A stretch of DNA of 64,000 bases, from contig NZ_LT629775.1 of the NCBI RefSeq assembly GCF_900105395.1, positions 7,405,501-7,469,500 on the forward strand, read 5' to 3'. This document shows positions 56,450-64,000 of the stretch, piece by piece. The stretch's first letter is position 1, and each line of letters begins with the position of its first letter. The position numbers were made by a program, and so were the translations under genes. The notes under the pieces are model-generated. The model worked only from the letters and a program-made list of their open reading frames with translations, had not been told where the DNA came from and searched no databases. The DNA comes from Streptomyces sp. TLI_053 (GTDB lineage Bacteria > Actinomycetota > Actinomycetes > Streptomycetales > Streptomycetaceae).

Positions 56450-57712
56450 TCATCGGGCCGCGTGGCGCAGCAGGAGGGTGACGGCCAGGACCGCCGCGGC
56501 GCCCGCGGCGAGCGCGAGCCAGCCCGTGCCGGTGCCGGTGGCCGTCACGACCGCGATGCCCAGCGGTGGCCCGACGGCCGTCCCCGTGCTCCAGGCCAGC
56601 GAGGACAGCGCACTGCCCCGGCCGAGCGAGGCGGGGCCCGAGAACCGTACCAGCAGCGGAAAGAACGCCGAGGAGTAGGCGATCTCGCCGATCGCGAACA
56701 GCGCGGCGAAGCCGGCCAGCAGGGCGGTCCTGGCGGCGCCGTCGGTCGCCGTGGCGAGGGCGCCGGCGCCGAACGCGGCGCACCACAGCAGTGGCGCCGC
56801 GATCAGGGCGGCCTCCTCGGCCAGCCCCTCGAGGCGCCGGGCGACGGGGCGCTGGAGCAGCAGCAGGACGAGGGCGTTGCCGGCGGTGACGGCGCTGACG
56901 CCGGCCAGGCCGATGCCCATGCCGTGGTGCAGCAGCAGCGGGACGGTCGCCTCGATCTGGGTGAATCCGGCGGTCGCGAAGAGCGCCTGGGCGAGCATCA
57001 GCAGGGCGATCGGACGGCTGCGCAGCAGTGCCCGGTAGCCCGGCGGGTCCGGTTCCCGGTCCGGAGCGACGCCGCCGGGCACGTCGGGCACGCCGGGCAC
57101 GCCGGGCACCGCGGGCACGGCCGGGCGGCGCCGGTGGACCAGGAGGAAGAGCACGGCGAGCGGTACCGAGGCGGCGGCCGCCGCCTCGTACAGCCAGGGC
57201 AGGGTGCCCGCCGGGTGCCCGGCGGCGAGCAGCAGCCCGCCACCGGTGGCACCGAGGCCCATGCCCGCGTTGGTCATCACATGGCGCAGCACGAAGGCAC
57301 GGCGTTGCTGCGCGGCCGGGACCAGGGCGGTGACCACCCCGGTGATCGCCGCGTACTGCAGGCCGTAGCCGACGCCCGCGAGCAGGCCGGAGGCCGTCAC
57401 GGGCAGGCTGCCGCCCGCCGCGCCGAGCAGCGCGTACGAGAGCACCAGCGAGGTGGTGCCGACCGCGCCGACCGCCGCCGCGCTGCCCCGGTCGGCCCGG
57501 GGGCCGCCGAGGACCGCGGCGGCGCACCCGGCGGCCGCCATCGCCACGAAGTAGGTGCCGGCGCCGGTTCCGCCCAGCCCGAGCCGGTCGCTGATGTAGA
57601 TGCTGGTCAGCGGGAAGACCAGTCCGATCCCGGCGCTGGACGCCAGCAGGGCGGCCATCAGGCCGTGGAACCCGGCGCCGGGACGCCCGCCCGGCTGCCC
57701 GGATCCGGTCAT
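56450..57712 (-). CDS. MFS transporter
   Basis: 420 residues with about 12 membrane segments; the ATG overlaps the stop of the LLM gene (ATGA). ASSAGIGLVFPLTSIYISDR, ATVPLLLHHGMGIG, and a long Pro/Gly/Val-rich central loop with PGVPGVPDVPGG repeats. It belongs to the DHA-like drug-efflux group. Product export or resistance is likely. Confidence 0.85.
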   Translation of the reverse strand: MTGSGQPGGRPGAGFHGLMAALLASSAGIGLVFPLTSIYISDRLGLGGTGAGTYFVAMAAAGCAAAVLGGPRADRGSAAAVGAVGTTSLVLSYALLGAAGGSLPVTASGLLAGVGYGLQYAAITGVVTALVPAAQQRRAFVLRHVMTNAGMGLGATGGGLLLAAGHPAGTLPWLYEAAAAASVPLAVLFLLVHRRRPAVPAVPGVPGVPDVPGGVAPDREPDPPGYRALLRSRPIALLMLAQALFATAGFTQIEATVPLLLHHGMGIGLAGVSAVTAGNALVLLLLQRPVARRLEGLAEEAALIAAPLLWCAAFGAGALATATDGAARTALLAGFAALFAIGEIAYSSAFFPLLVRFSGPASLGRGSALSSLAWSTGTAVGPPLGIAVVTATGTGTGWLALAAGAAAVLAVTLLLRHAAR

Positions 57713-58521
57713 CGGCCGGCCAGGCCGTCGCGCAGCGCGAGCAGTTCGCGGACCGGGGCGAGGTCGAACGGGCCGGGGACGGAGACGATGATCTCGGTGG
57801 CGCCGGCCGCCGCGAACGCCTCGGCCAGGCCGGTCTGCGGGGCGTCGATCATCACGGTGCGGCCGATCTCGCGCGGGTCGCGGCCGACCTTGGCGCACCA
57901 GTCGTCGAGCACTCCGCTGCGGCGGGCGAACTCGGCGACCGGGTCGGTGGAGTCCCAGCCGTACCAGTTCCACAGGTCGGCGTAGCGGGCGACGGCCTGG
58001 AGGGTGCGCTTCTCGCCGCCGCCGCCGATGAGGATCGGCAGCGGGCCGGCGGGCGCGGGGTTGAGCTTGGTGAGGCGGTCGCGGATCGCGGTGACGGCCT
58101 CCTCGAAGGCGTCGATCCGGCCGCCGGGGCCGGGGAAGGGGTAGCCGTACTCGCGGTGCTCCTGCTCGAACCAGCCGGCGCCGACGCCGAGGACGACCCG
58201 GCCGCCGCTGAGCAGGTCGACGGTGCGGGCCTGGTCGGCGAGCAGGTGCGGGTTGCGGTAGGCGGTGCAGGTCACCAGGGTGCCGATGGTGGCCCGGCTG
58301 GTCTCGACGGCCATCGCGGCCATCAGCGACCAGCACTCGTAGTGGCGGCCGTTCTGGTCGCCGGTCTGCGGCATGAAGTGGTCCCACGTCCACAGCGAGT
58401 CGACGCCGAGCTCGTCGGCGGCACGCCAGGCGGCCCGCAGGTCGACCAGGTCGCAGTGCTGGGGGTGGAGCTGGGCGCCGATCCGCAGGGTGGGGCGGGT
58501 GGCGTCGGGGGTGGTGCTCAT
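57709..58521 (-). CDS. LLM-class F420-dependent oxidoreductase
   Basis: 270 residues, ATG behind AGGAGACC. Bacterial-luciferase TIM barrel: GVDSLWTWDHFMP, MAVETSRATIGTLVTCTAYR, GRVVLGVGAGWFEQEHREYG, LPILIGGGGEKRTLQAVARY. Family members use F420 or FMN for hydride transfer or monooxygenation of small molecules. Coupled to the next gene by an ATGA overlap. Cofactor choice is not visible, which matters here because FMN controls a neighbouring operon. Confidence 0.88.
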   Translation of the reverse strand: MSTTPDATRPTLRIGAQLHPQHCDLVDLRAAWRAADELGVDSLWTWDHFMPQTGDQNGRHYECWSLMAAMAVETSRATIGTLVTCTAYRNPHLLADQARTVDLLSGGRVVLGVGAGWFEQEHREYGYPFPGPGGRIDAFEEAVTAIRDRLTKLNPAPAGPLPILIGGGGEKRTLQAVARYADLWNWYGWDSTDPVAEFARRSGVLDDWCAKVGRDPREIGRTVMIDAPQTGLAEAFAAAGATEIIVSVPGPFDLAPVRELLALRDGLAGR

Positions 58522-58609
58522 GGGGGTCTCCTGGTGGTGCGGGTGCGGGTGGGTGTCCGACGCCTGGCGGGCGCCCGACGGGGTGTCAGGAGGGTGTGGG
58601 GGTGCGGAG

Positions 58610-59629
58610 TCAGCGGGGTTCGACGAAGACCCGGAACACCGGGGAGCCGGAGCTCTCGGTCAGCGCCTCGCCGGTGTCGGCCAGTTCGTGGCGGGAGGTG
58701 ACCAGCGGGGCCAGGCCGGCGGCGAGAGCTCCGCCGCGCAGCAGGGCGGCGGCGGCACGCCAGTCGGCGGGCTCCTGGCTGTACGAGCCGGTGACGGTGA
58801 GCTGGCGGCGGTGCACCTCGTAGCCGGGCAGGACGGCGTCGGGGGTGTCGTGGGAGCCGCCGAAGAGGACCAGCCGGGCGCCGTCGGCCGCGGCGCGGAA
58901 GCCGGCGGCGATCGCCTCGCGGGAGGCGATGGTGACGAACACCACGTCGGCCTTGGGGAGTTCCGCGAGCTCCTCGGGCGTCACGGCGTGGTCGGCGCCG
59001 GCCGCCAGGGCCGCGGTGCGGCGGGTGCCGTCGGTCTCGACCACGGTGACCGAGCGGGCCTGGTGGTGCTGGGCGAGCAGCAGGTGCAGTCGGCCCATGA
59101 AGCCGCCGCCGATCACCGCGACCCGGTCGCCGGGCTGGAAGGAGCCGCGCCGGAACGAGTGCACCACGCAGGCCAGCGGCTCGCCCATGGCGGCGTGCAG
59201 CGGGTCGGCGTCGCCGACCGGCCAGGCGTGGGCGGCCGGCACCCGCACGTACTCGGCGAGCCCGGCGCCCATGCTGATGCTGCCGTCCGGCAGCAGACTG
59301 CCCTGCGGCGAGGCGCAGATGGCGCTGTTGCCGGAGCGGCAGTGGCGGCAGGTGCCGCAGCGGGTCAGCAGGTCCACGGTGACCAGATCGCCGACGGCGG
59401 GGGCGTCCTCCAGTGCGGCGGCGCGCGCACCTACCTGCTCGACCCGGCCGGAGACCTCGTGGCCGGCGGCCACGGGGTAGACGGGCATGGCGCCGGTGTA
59501 GAGCTTGGCCTCCATGGTGCACAGCCCGCAGGCGGCGATCCGGACGAGCACGTCGTCCTCGCCGATCTCGGGGCGCGGGGTCTCGCGGATCTCGACGGAG
59601 CCGGGGGAGGTCACCAGGGCTATGCGCAT
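58610..59629 (-). CDS. Zinc-dependent alcohol dehydrogenase (MDR family)
   Basis: 339 residues, ATG behind AAAGGA. Catalytic-zinc motif ACGLCTMEAK (Cys34, Cys37) and AGHEVSGRVEQVG, structural-zinc motif CGTCRHCRSGNSAIC, NAD(P) site AVIGGGFMGRLHLLLAQ. The form resembles threonine/sorbitol dehydrogenase-like enzymes. It may oxidise or reduce an intermediate of this cluster. Second gene of the minus-strand operon. Confidence 0.9.
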   Translation of the reverse strand: MRIALVTSPGSVEIRETPRPEIGEDDVLVRIAACGLCTMEAKLYTGAMPVYPVAAGHEVSGRVEQVGARAAALEDAPAVGDLVTVDLLTRCGTCRHCRSGNSAICASPQGSLLPDGSISMGAGLAEYVRVPAAHAWPVGDADPLHAAMGEPLACVVHSFRRGSFQPGDRVAVIGGGFMGRLHLLLAQHHQARSVTVVETDGTRRTAALAAGADHAVTPEELAELPKADVVFVTIASREAIAAGFRAAADGARLVLFGGSHDTPDAVLPGYEVHRRQLTVTGSYSQEPADWRAAAALLRGGALAAGLAPLVTSRHELADTGEALTESSGSPVFRVFVEPR

Positions 59630-59843
59630 CGGTCGTTCCTTTCGCGGTGCTGTGGTGCTGCGGTGCGGTACTGCGGTGGTGCAGCGGTGTCGGCTGCTGC
59701 GGTGCGACTGCCGCGGTGCGGGCCGCCGCGGGCACGGGGGTGCCGCGGTGCGGGTGGCGCCGTGCGGTCGCGCCGCCGGGGCACGGGTGGCGCCCCGACG
59801 GGCCGGTCGGTCGGGTGGACCGCCCGGACGGCGGGGGGTCGGC

Positions 59844-60566
59844 TCAGGCCGGGGGAGGGGGAGCGGTCCACTGCGCGGCGGGTCGCCAGTGCGTCCACCG
59901 CTCGGTCCACCAGGTGTCGCCGCGGTCGATCCGGGCGGCGAGCGCCGCGGCCTCGGCACGGACGGCGGCGGCCTGTTCGGGAGTGAAGCCGCCGGTGCGG
60001 GCGCGCTCCTCGAAGGCCTCGACGTCCTTCCAGCGGTACGGGCCGCCGTCGGCCGGGATCCAGAGGTCGAGCTCGTGGTCGAGGGTGTCGACGCCCTCGT
60101 CGGTGATCCGGTACGGGTCCTGGAAGTTGACGTACCAGCCGGAGAGCTCGTCGGTCTCCGGGTCGCGGAAGGCCCAGACGGCGTAGGCCTCGCCGGGGCG
60201 CTGCAGCTGCAGGACACCGGGGCTGCGCCAGCGGTCGGCGACGGTGCTCCAGCCGTGCGGTCCCCAGCTGAACTCGCCCTCGCCGAAGGAGAGCCGGGTG
60301 TCGTGGGCCAGGTACACGGCGAGCAGGTCGGGTTCGTGGGCGACGACCCGGACGGGGTGGCTCAGCCAGACCCGTCCGTCGAGGATCTCCCGCCGCAGCA
60401 CCACCTGACCCGGCGTCAACAAGGTGCCTGCGGAGACGGGTTCGGAGACCGGGACGGCCGTCGGAACGGCTGCGCCGAGGTCGTTCGCCGGCCCGGCCGC
60501 GCCTGCGCCGGGTTCGTCGCCGACGGACACGGCGGAGCGCCCCGGACTCCTCGAAGGATCGTGCAT
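59844..60566 (-). CDS. DUF402 hydrolase, FomD-like
   Basis: 240 residues from the ATG at 60566. The core HDTRLSFGEGEFSWGPHGW, AVWAFRDPETDELSGWYVNF, DPYRITDEGVDTLDHELDL is the DUF402 fold with its acidic metal-binding residues. FomD, the closest well-known member, cuts a CMP-linked intermediate in fosfomycin biosynthesis; other DUF402 proteins hydrolyse nucleoside diphosphates. No phosphonate genes are seen here, so the substrate is probably a different nucleotide-linked intermediate. First gene of the operon. Confidence 0.85.
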   Translation of the reverse strand: MHDPSRSPGRSAVSVGDEPGAGAAGPANDLGAAVPTAVPVSEPVSAGTLLTPGQVVLRREILDGRVWLSHPVRVVAHEPDLLAVYLAHDTRLSFGEGEFSWGPHGWSTVADRWRSPGVLQLQRPGEAYAVWAFRDPETDELSGWYVNFQDPYRITDEGVDTLDHELDLWIPADGGPYRWKDVEAFEERARTGGFTPEQAAAVRAEAAALAARIDRGDTWWTERWTHWRPAAQWTAPPPPA

Positions 60567-60888
60567 GAACGTCTTGCCCCCGTTTCGCAATGCCGCCCCC
60601 GGAACGCGGGCGGCGAGACTCCGGCCCCCGCCGGAGTGCCGAACGCCCGCCCCTCGGACCCCGTCCCCAGTGGTTCGACGCAGGTCGAACGGGGGTCACT
60701 ACTCGTGGGTAGGCATCGGCGGTCCGGATCTTAAGCACGCTCGGACGGCATTGGCAATGCCCGCCGAACGGCGGGGTCGGGAACCCCCGGTTCGGCGTGT
60801 GATGCAGCCCACGGCTCCACCCGTTCACCGACGTCTTGTCAAGATCGCGGCAAGTGTGCGAGGTTGACGGGCGTTGTTCAAGACGTTT
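60567..60888. other. Divergent region between DUF402 and the riboswitch
   Basis: 322 bases holding the two promoters and a palindrome at 60673-60690. TTGTCA (60836-60841) and GAGGTT (60860-60865), 18 bases apart, could start the riboswitch transcript near 60872. No gene is supported. Confidence 0.45.
60673..60690. promoter_or_regulatory. Palindrome in the divergent promoter region
   Basis: GTTCGAC-GCAG-GTCGAAC, a perfect 7-4-7 inverted repeat about 110 bases upstream of the DUF402 start and 200 bases before the riboswitch. A candidate site for a cluster regulator, possibly LmbU, which is not proven. Confidence 0.45.
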
Positions 60889-61015
60889 GCGCACTCCGGG
60901 GTCGGTGAAATTCCGAACCGGCGGTTACAGTCCGCGACCCGTCCGCCGCCAGCGGCCGGTTGACCAGGTGAAACTCCTGGACCGACGGTTAAAGTCCGGA
61001 AGGGAGGCAGTGCGC
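60889..61015 (+). ncRNA. FMN riboswitch (RFN element)
   Basis: The conserved blocks follow in order: CCGGGGTCGGTGAAATTCCG, ACCGGCGGTTACAGTCCGCG, then TTGACCAGGTGAAACTCCTG, ACCGACGGTTAAAGTCCGGA and AGGGAGG. The closing helix P1 is GCGCACT (60889-60895) with AGTGCGC (61009-61015). In bacteria FMN binding turns off the downstream riboflavin gene. It lies 150 bases before ribB. Confidence 0.95.
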
Positions 61016-61030
61016 GGCGGGCAGGTTTTT

Positions 61031-61056
61031 CCGACGGCCGGGGGGATTCCCGTCGG
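61031..61056 (+). promoter_or_regulatory. Hairpin in the riboswitch expression platform
   Basis: CCGACGG (61031-61037) and CCGTCGG (61050-61056) form a 7-bp stem 15 bases after the aptamer; TTTTT precedes rather than follows it. It could take part in a terminator or in masking of the ribosome site, but the mechanism is not clear. Confidence 0.4.
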
Positions 61057-61164
61057 CCGGTCGGTCGCGGGCCGCTTCCACCGGAATGCGGTCGACGACC
61101 GCCCCTGCACGCCCATGCTCCAGCAGCCCCGGAAGTCCGCGCCCCGAGCGCGAGGAGAGTTCCG

Positions 61165-61929
61165 ATGGGCCACACCACGGGCACGACCACCGCCGACGCG
61201 ACCTCGTACGCGGCCGGCGACACCGAGCAGCCGTTCGACTCCGTCGAGTACGCGGTCGCGCAGATCGCGGCCGGCCGGGCGGTCGTCGTCGTCGACGACG
61301 AGAGCCGCGAGAACGAGGGCGACCTGGTCTTCGCCGCCGAGCTCGCCACCACCGAGCTGGTCGCCTTCGCCATGACCGAATGCCGCGGACTGCTCTGCGC
61401 CCCGATGACCGGCGCCGACCTCGACCGGCTGGAACTGGACCAGATGGTCCGTGAAAACACCGAGCACCACCGCACCGCCTTCACCGTCTCGGTCGACGCC
61501 GCGGCCGGCATCAGCACCGGCATCTCGGCGGCCGACCGGGCGCTGACCCTGCGGCTGCTGGCCGAGCCGGGCACCCGCCCGGCCGAGCTGGTGCGCCCGG
61601 GCCACGTCTTTCCGCTGCGGGCGGTCGACGGCGGTGTGCCGGCGCGGGCCGGTCACACCGAGGCCGGGGTGGACCTGTGCCGGCTGGCCGGCCTGCGTCC
61701 GGCGGCGGCGATCTGCGAGATCGCGATGGCCGACGGTGCCATGGCCAGACTGCCGGAGCTGCGCGAGTTCGCCGGCCGGCACGGCCTGGCGCTGATCTCC
61801 ATCGCCGACCTGATCGAGTACCTGCGCACCGCGGGCGGTGCGGCCGGGGCGGCGGTCCCGGAGGGTGCGGCCGGGGCGGCGGTCCCGGCCGGAGCGGCAC
61901 GGACGGCGGTCGCGGTGGCCGCCGGCTGA
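61165..61929 (+). CDS. ribB: 3,4-dihydroxy-2-butanone-4-phosphate synthase, monofunctional
   Basis: 254 residues, ATG behind GAGGAGAG. It converts ribulose 5-phosphate to formate and DHBP, the C4 donor of riboflavin. Signature [10 protein letters not shown] (44-53), [15 protein letters not shown], the segment [17 protein letters not shown], and [13 protein letters not shown]. There is no GTP cyclohydrolase II domain. The C-terminal 35 residues are Ala/Gly/Val repeats not needed for catalysis. Unlike normal Streptomyces rib operons, no ribA, ribE or ribH follows; a carrier protein and an ATP-grasp enzyme do. Confidence 0.92.
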   Translation: MGHTTGTTTADATSYAAGDTEQPFDSVEYAVAQIAAGRAVVVVDDESRENEGDLVFAAELATTELVAFAMTECRGLLCAPMTGADLDRLELDQMVRENTEHHRTAFTVSVDAAAGISTGISAADRALTLRLLAEPGTRPAELVRPGHVFPLRAVDGGVPARAGHTEAGVDLCRLAGLRPAAAICEIAMADGAMARLPELREFAGRHGLALISIADLIEYLRTAGGAAGAAVPEGAAGAAVPAGAARTAVAVAAG

Positions 61930-62123
61930 TTCCGCCGGGAAACCGGCCGCAGGGGGGCGGTTCCGCCGGGAATTCCATTTCCGGGGCGGTGCCGTGATTC
62001 GCCCTGCCCGCAGGAATTCCGGCACCGGCTCCGGTTAACCGGCTGTTTTCCCGGAATTGACAGTTCCGCAACCCTGCTCCAATAATCGATTCACGGATGC
62101 ACGCCGACGGGGAGAGGCCTGGT

Positions 62124-62366
62124 ATGTCCGACACCAGCACCACGGAAACACTCAGAATTATTTGGGAAGAAGTCCTCGGCACGCCGGTCGACGACCTGGA
62201 CGCCGATTTCTTCGATCTCGGCGGGGATTCCCTGCTGGCCCTCGCGATTTCCACCCGGGCCATCGAGTCCGGTCTGGACATGCCCCGGTCGGCGGTGCTG
62301 CGCCGCAGCACCCTCCGGCAGCTCGCCGAGGCCGTCGAGGACCCACGACTCTTCGATCGCGCCTGA
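62124..62366 (+). CDS. Type II acyl/peptidyl carrier protein
   Basis: 80 residues, ATG behind GGGGAGAGG. The 4'-phosphopantetheine site is Ser36 in FDLGGDSLLAL. WEEVLGTPVDDLDADFF and the LGGDSL form (rather than LGxDSL of fatty-acid ACPs) resemble peptidyl carriers and D-alanyl-type carriers. It is free-standing, so it must be loaded by a separate enzyme; the ATP-grasp ligase three bases downstream is a candidate. Confidence 0.92.
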   Translation: MSDTSTTETLRIIWEEVLGTPVDDLDADFFDLGGDSLLALAISTRAIESGLDMPRSAVLRRSTLRQLAEAVEDPRLFDRA

Positions 62367-62369
62367 GCG

Positions 62370-63623
62370 ATGGCCATCGTCGTCGTCTACGACCAGGGCT
62401 CGGCCTCGCCGCGCGAGGTGATCGCCCTGGGGCGCACGGCTCCGGTACTGGTCGCGCTGGCCGACTCCGACCACGCCCGGCAGGTCGGCCCGCTGTTCGA
62501 GGAGAACTGCGCGGGCGTCGTCACGCTGGCCGAAGGTGACGGGGCCGCCGCCGCCCGGCTGCGCGAGTACGGGGCCGCGGGCATCCTGACGTTCAGCGAA
62601 CGGATGCTCGCCGACACCGCCCGGCTCGCCGGACTGCTCGGCCTGCCGTTCAACACCCCGGAGACCGTCCGGGTGTTGACCGACAAGGCGGCGCAGCGCC
62701 GACGGCTGCGGGAGGCGGGGGTGGACAGTGTGCGCAGCGCGCTGCTCACCGACGCCGAGGGCTGGCGCGCCGCGCTGACCGAGGTGGGCCTGCCCGCCGT
62801 GGTCAAGCCGGTCCGCGGGGAGGGCAGCCGGAACACCGTCCTGGTGACGGATCCGGACCGCGGCGCCGCCGTGGTCGAGGAGTTCCTGCGGTCCGAACCG
62901 GCGCTGGTGGTCGAGGAGTTCCTGCGGGGCGCGGACTGCGCGCCGTTCGGGGACTACGTGTCGGTGGAGAGTGCCGTCACACCCGCCGGGATCCGCCACT
63001 TCGCCGTCACCGGAAAGCTGCCGCTGGCGCCGCCGTTCCGGGAGTCCGGGCAGTTCTGGCCCTCGCAGCTGGCCCCCGGGCCGGAGGCGGAGGTGGTCGG
63101 GCTGGCCGACCGGGCGCTCCGGGCGCTCGGGGTCACGCACGGTCTGGTGCACACCGAGATCAAGCTGACGGCCGCCGGGCCCCGGCTGATCGAGGTCAAC
63201 GGCCGCCTCGGCGGGGACCAGACCGATCTGGCCGGACGGTCCGTCGGGCTCGATCTGGTCGCGCTGGCCGGTGAGTTGGCGCTCGGACGCGAGCCCGGGC
63301 CGCTCCCGGCCCGTCCGGACCGGGTGCACTTCCAGTACTACACCCCCGGCCCCACCGGGGGCGGCCGGCTGACCCGGGTCGACGGCCAGGCCGCCGTCCG
63401 GGCGCTGCCCGGGGTCGAGTCGTACCGGCTCGCGGTGCGGCCCGGCACCGAGCTGGCCGCCGGGACCTCCACCACCCTGCTCGACATGCTGTGCGGCTCG
63501 GCCGCCGACCACCGGGGCATGACCGCGCTGGTGGAGCAGGCGGTCGCCCTGCTGGCCTACGAGTTCGACGTCGACGGCCGGCCGGTCAGACGCACCGCCC
63601 GGGACCTGCTCGACCACGTCTGA
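62370..63623 (+). CDS. ATP-grasp ligase
   Basis: 417 residues, starting 3 bases after the carrier stop. ATP-grasp layout: N-terminal pre-ATP domain, LTDKAAQRRRLREAGVDSVR, GLPAVVKPVRGEGSRNTVLV (ATP-binding Lys and glycine loop), LVVEEFLRGADC, and the metal site TEIKLTAAGPRLIEVNGRLG. Enzymes of this group make amide or thioester-type bonds through an acyl phosphate, for instance dipeptide ligases of the BacD/RimK kind. Alone with a carrier protein it may join an amino acid or other acid to the growing product. Confidence 0.9.
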   Translation: MAIVVVYDQGSASPREVIALGRTAPVLVALADSDHARQVGPLFEENCAGVVTLAEGDGAAAARLREYGAAGILTFSERMLADTARLAGLLGLPFNTPETVRVLTDKAAQRRRLREAGVDSVRSALLTDAEGWRAALTEVGLPAVVKPVRGEGSRNTVLVTDPDRGAAVVEEFLRSEPALVVEEFLRGADCAPFGDYVSVESAVTPAGIRHFAVTGKLPLAPPFRESGQFWPSQLAPGPEAEVVGLADRALRALGVTHGLVHTEIKLTAAGPRLIEVNGRLGGDQTDLAGRSVGLDLVALAGELALGREPGPLPARPDRVHFQYYTPGPTGGGRLTRVDGQAAVRALPGVESYRLAVRPGTELAAGTSTTLLDMLCGSAADHRGMTALVEQAVALLAYEFDVDGRPVRRTARDLLDHV

Positions 63624-63788
63624 GGCGTCCCGTCCGGGGACGCCCGGTGGGCCGTCGGCGCCGCCCGGACCGCCCGGACTGCCCGGACCGCCGGGTTCGG
63701 AGGGCCGCGGCCCGGCCCCGGTCGCGTCCACCCCCGCGAACCACGCCCCGGACGTGCCCACCTCCGCGAACCACCCCCTGGATGACTC

Positions 63789-64000
63789 ATGCCTACCATC
63801 GGCTCGGCCGCCGCCGGGTTCCTGAGGGAACTCGTCCCGGCGCCCGGGGCCGAGCGCCGCATGGGTGTGCTCACGCTCACCCAGTCGCTCGGCACCGGCC
63901 TCTTCCTGACCTCCAGTGCCATCTTCTTCACCAGGACCGTCGGGCTGTCCGCCGAGAGCGTCTCGGTGGCCATGTCGGCGGCCGGGCTGTGCGGGTTCCT
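63789..64000 (+). CDS. MFS transporter, N-terminal part
   Basis: The first 70 codons of a gene cut by the window end. It starts MPTIGSAAAGFLRELVPAPG and goes into the first membrane segments LTQSLGTGLFLTSSAIFFTR and VAMSAAGLCGF, typical of MFS exporters. The ATG at 63789 is used because another ATG at 63782 lies in a different frame. No strong ribosome site. It is probably the fourth gene of the FMN-riboswitch operon. Confidence 0.7.
   Translation, partial: MPTIGSAAAGFLRELVPAPGAERRMGVLTLTQSLGTGLFLTSSAIFFTRTVGLSAESVSVAMSAAGLCGF

Noticed and set aside
59844-60566. Phosphonate (fosfomycin-type) pathway from the FomD-like gene
   Set aside because: No PEP mutase or phosphonopyruvate decarboxylase in the window; DUF402 proteins have other roles.
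60889-63623. Roseoflavin-type cluster
   Set aside because: None of the rosA, rosB or rosC type genes is present; only the FMN riboswitch and ribB point to flavins.

Overview
The window is high-GC DNA (about 70% or more over most of its length) with actinomycete-style genes: GTG/TTG starts, GGAGG ribosome sites, ATGA overlaps, an XRE/DUF397/ATPase regulatory trio, a RepSA/Xis/Int element, a LmbU regulator and a SCO6745-type protein. This points to Streptomyces, Kitasatospora or a close relative; the species cannot be told. No rRNA, tRNA or CRISPR array was seen.

Layout. 1-9.0 kb: the end of a subtilisin-inhibitor gene, a secreted beta-module protein, a WYL regulator with a palindromic operator in front of two small enzyme-like genes, a DUF397/XRE/ATPase regulatory module and an alpha/beta hydrolase. 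9.1-13.1 kb: an AbiEii-like nucleotidyltransferase coupled to an unknown gene, then an MFS permease. 13.2-18.2 kb: a lower-GC, broken region holding a wrecked integrative element (frameshifted RepSA, intact Xis, split integrase) and an orphan deaminase-toxin/SUKH-3 immunity cassette. 18.2-30.4 kb: a 2475-residue RHS polymorphic toxin (RHS core, Hint protease, deaminase tip) with its own candidate immunity gene, divergent from a 1506-residue secreted LamG/ricin protein.

30.4-40.9 kb: a beta-lactamase-family hydrolase, a Ser/Thr kinase, an aldo/keto reductase, a rifampicin monooxygenase (rox) preceded by a RAE-like palindrome and translationally coupled to a HEAT/LRV-repeat protein, a TetR/DUF4188 pair with a perfect operator, a SCO6745-family protein and rpe. 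41.5-44.6 kb: a stand-alone SF1 helicase fused to a phospholipase-D nuclease and a DUF5710 tail, the layout of type II Mokosh anti-phage defence plus an extra domain.

45.7-64 kb looks like a biosynthetic gene cluster cut by the window end. A LmbU-family regulator opens it, followed on the + strand by a PhyH dioxygenase, a glycosyltransferase/degenerate-SDR fusion, an asparagine-synthetase-like amidotransferase without its glutaminase cysteine, an MFS exporter and a UDP-glucose dehydrogenase. A minus-strand operon then encodes a FomD-like DUF402 hydrolase, a zinc alcohol dehydrogenase, an F420/LLM oxidoreductase, an MFS exporter and a RibXY/ThiXY-like ABC permease and lipoprotein. Diverging from it, an FMN riboswitch precedes a monofunctional DHBP synthase (RibB), a type II carrier protein, an ATP-grasp ligase and another MFS protein. 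The product is unknown; the FMN control and the RibXY-like transporter suggest a link to flavin or to DHBP as a building block.
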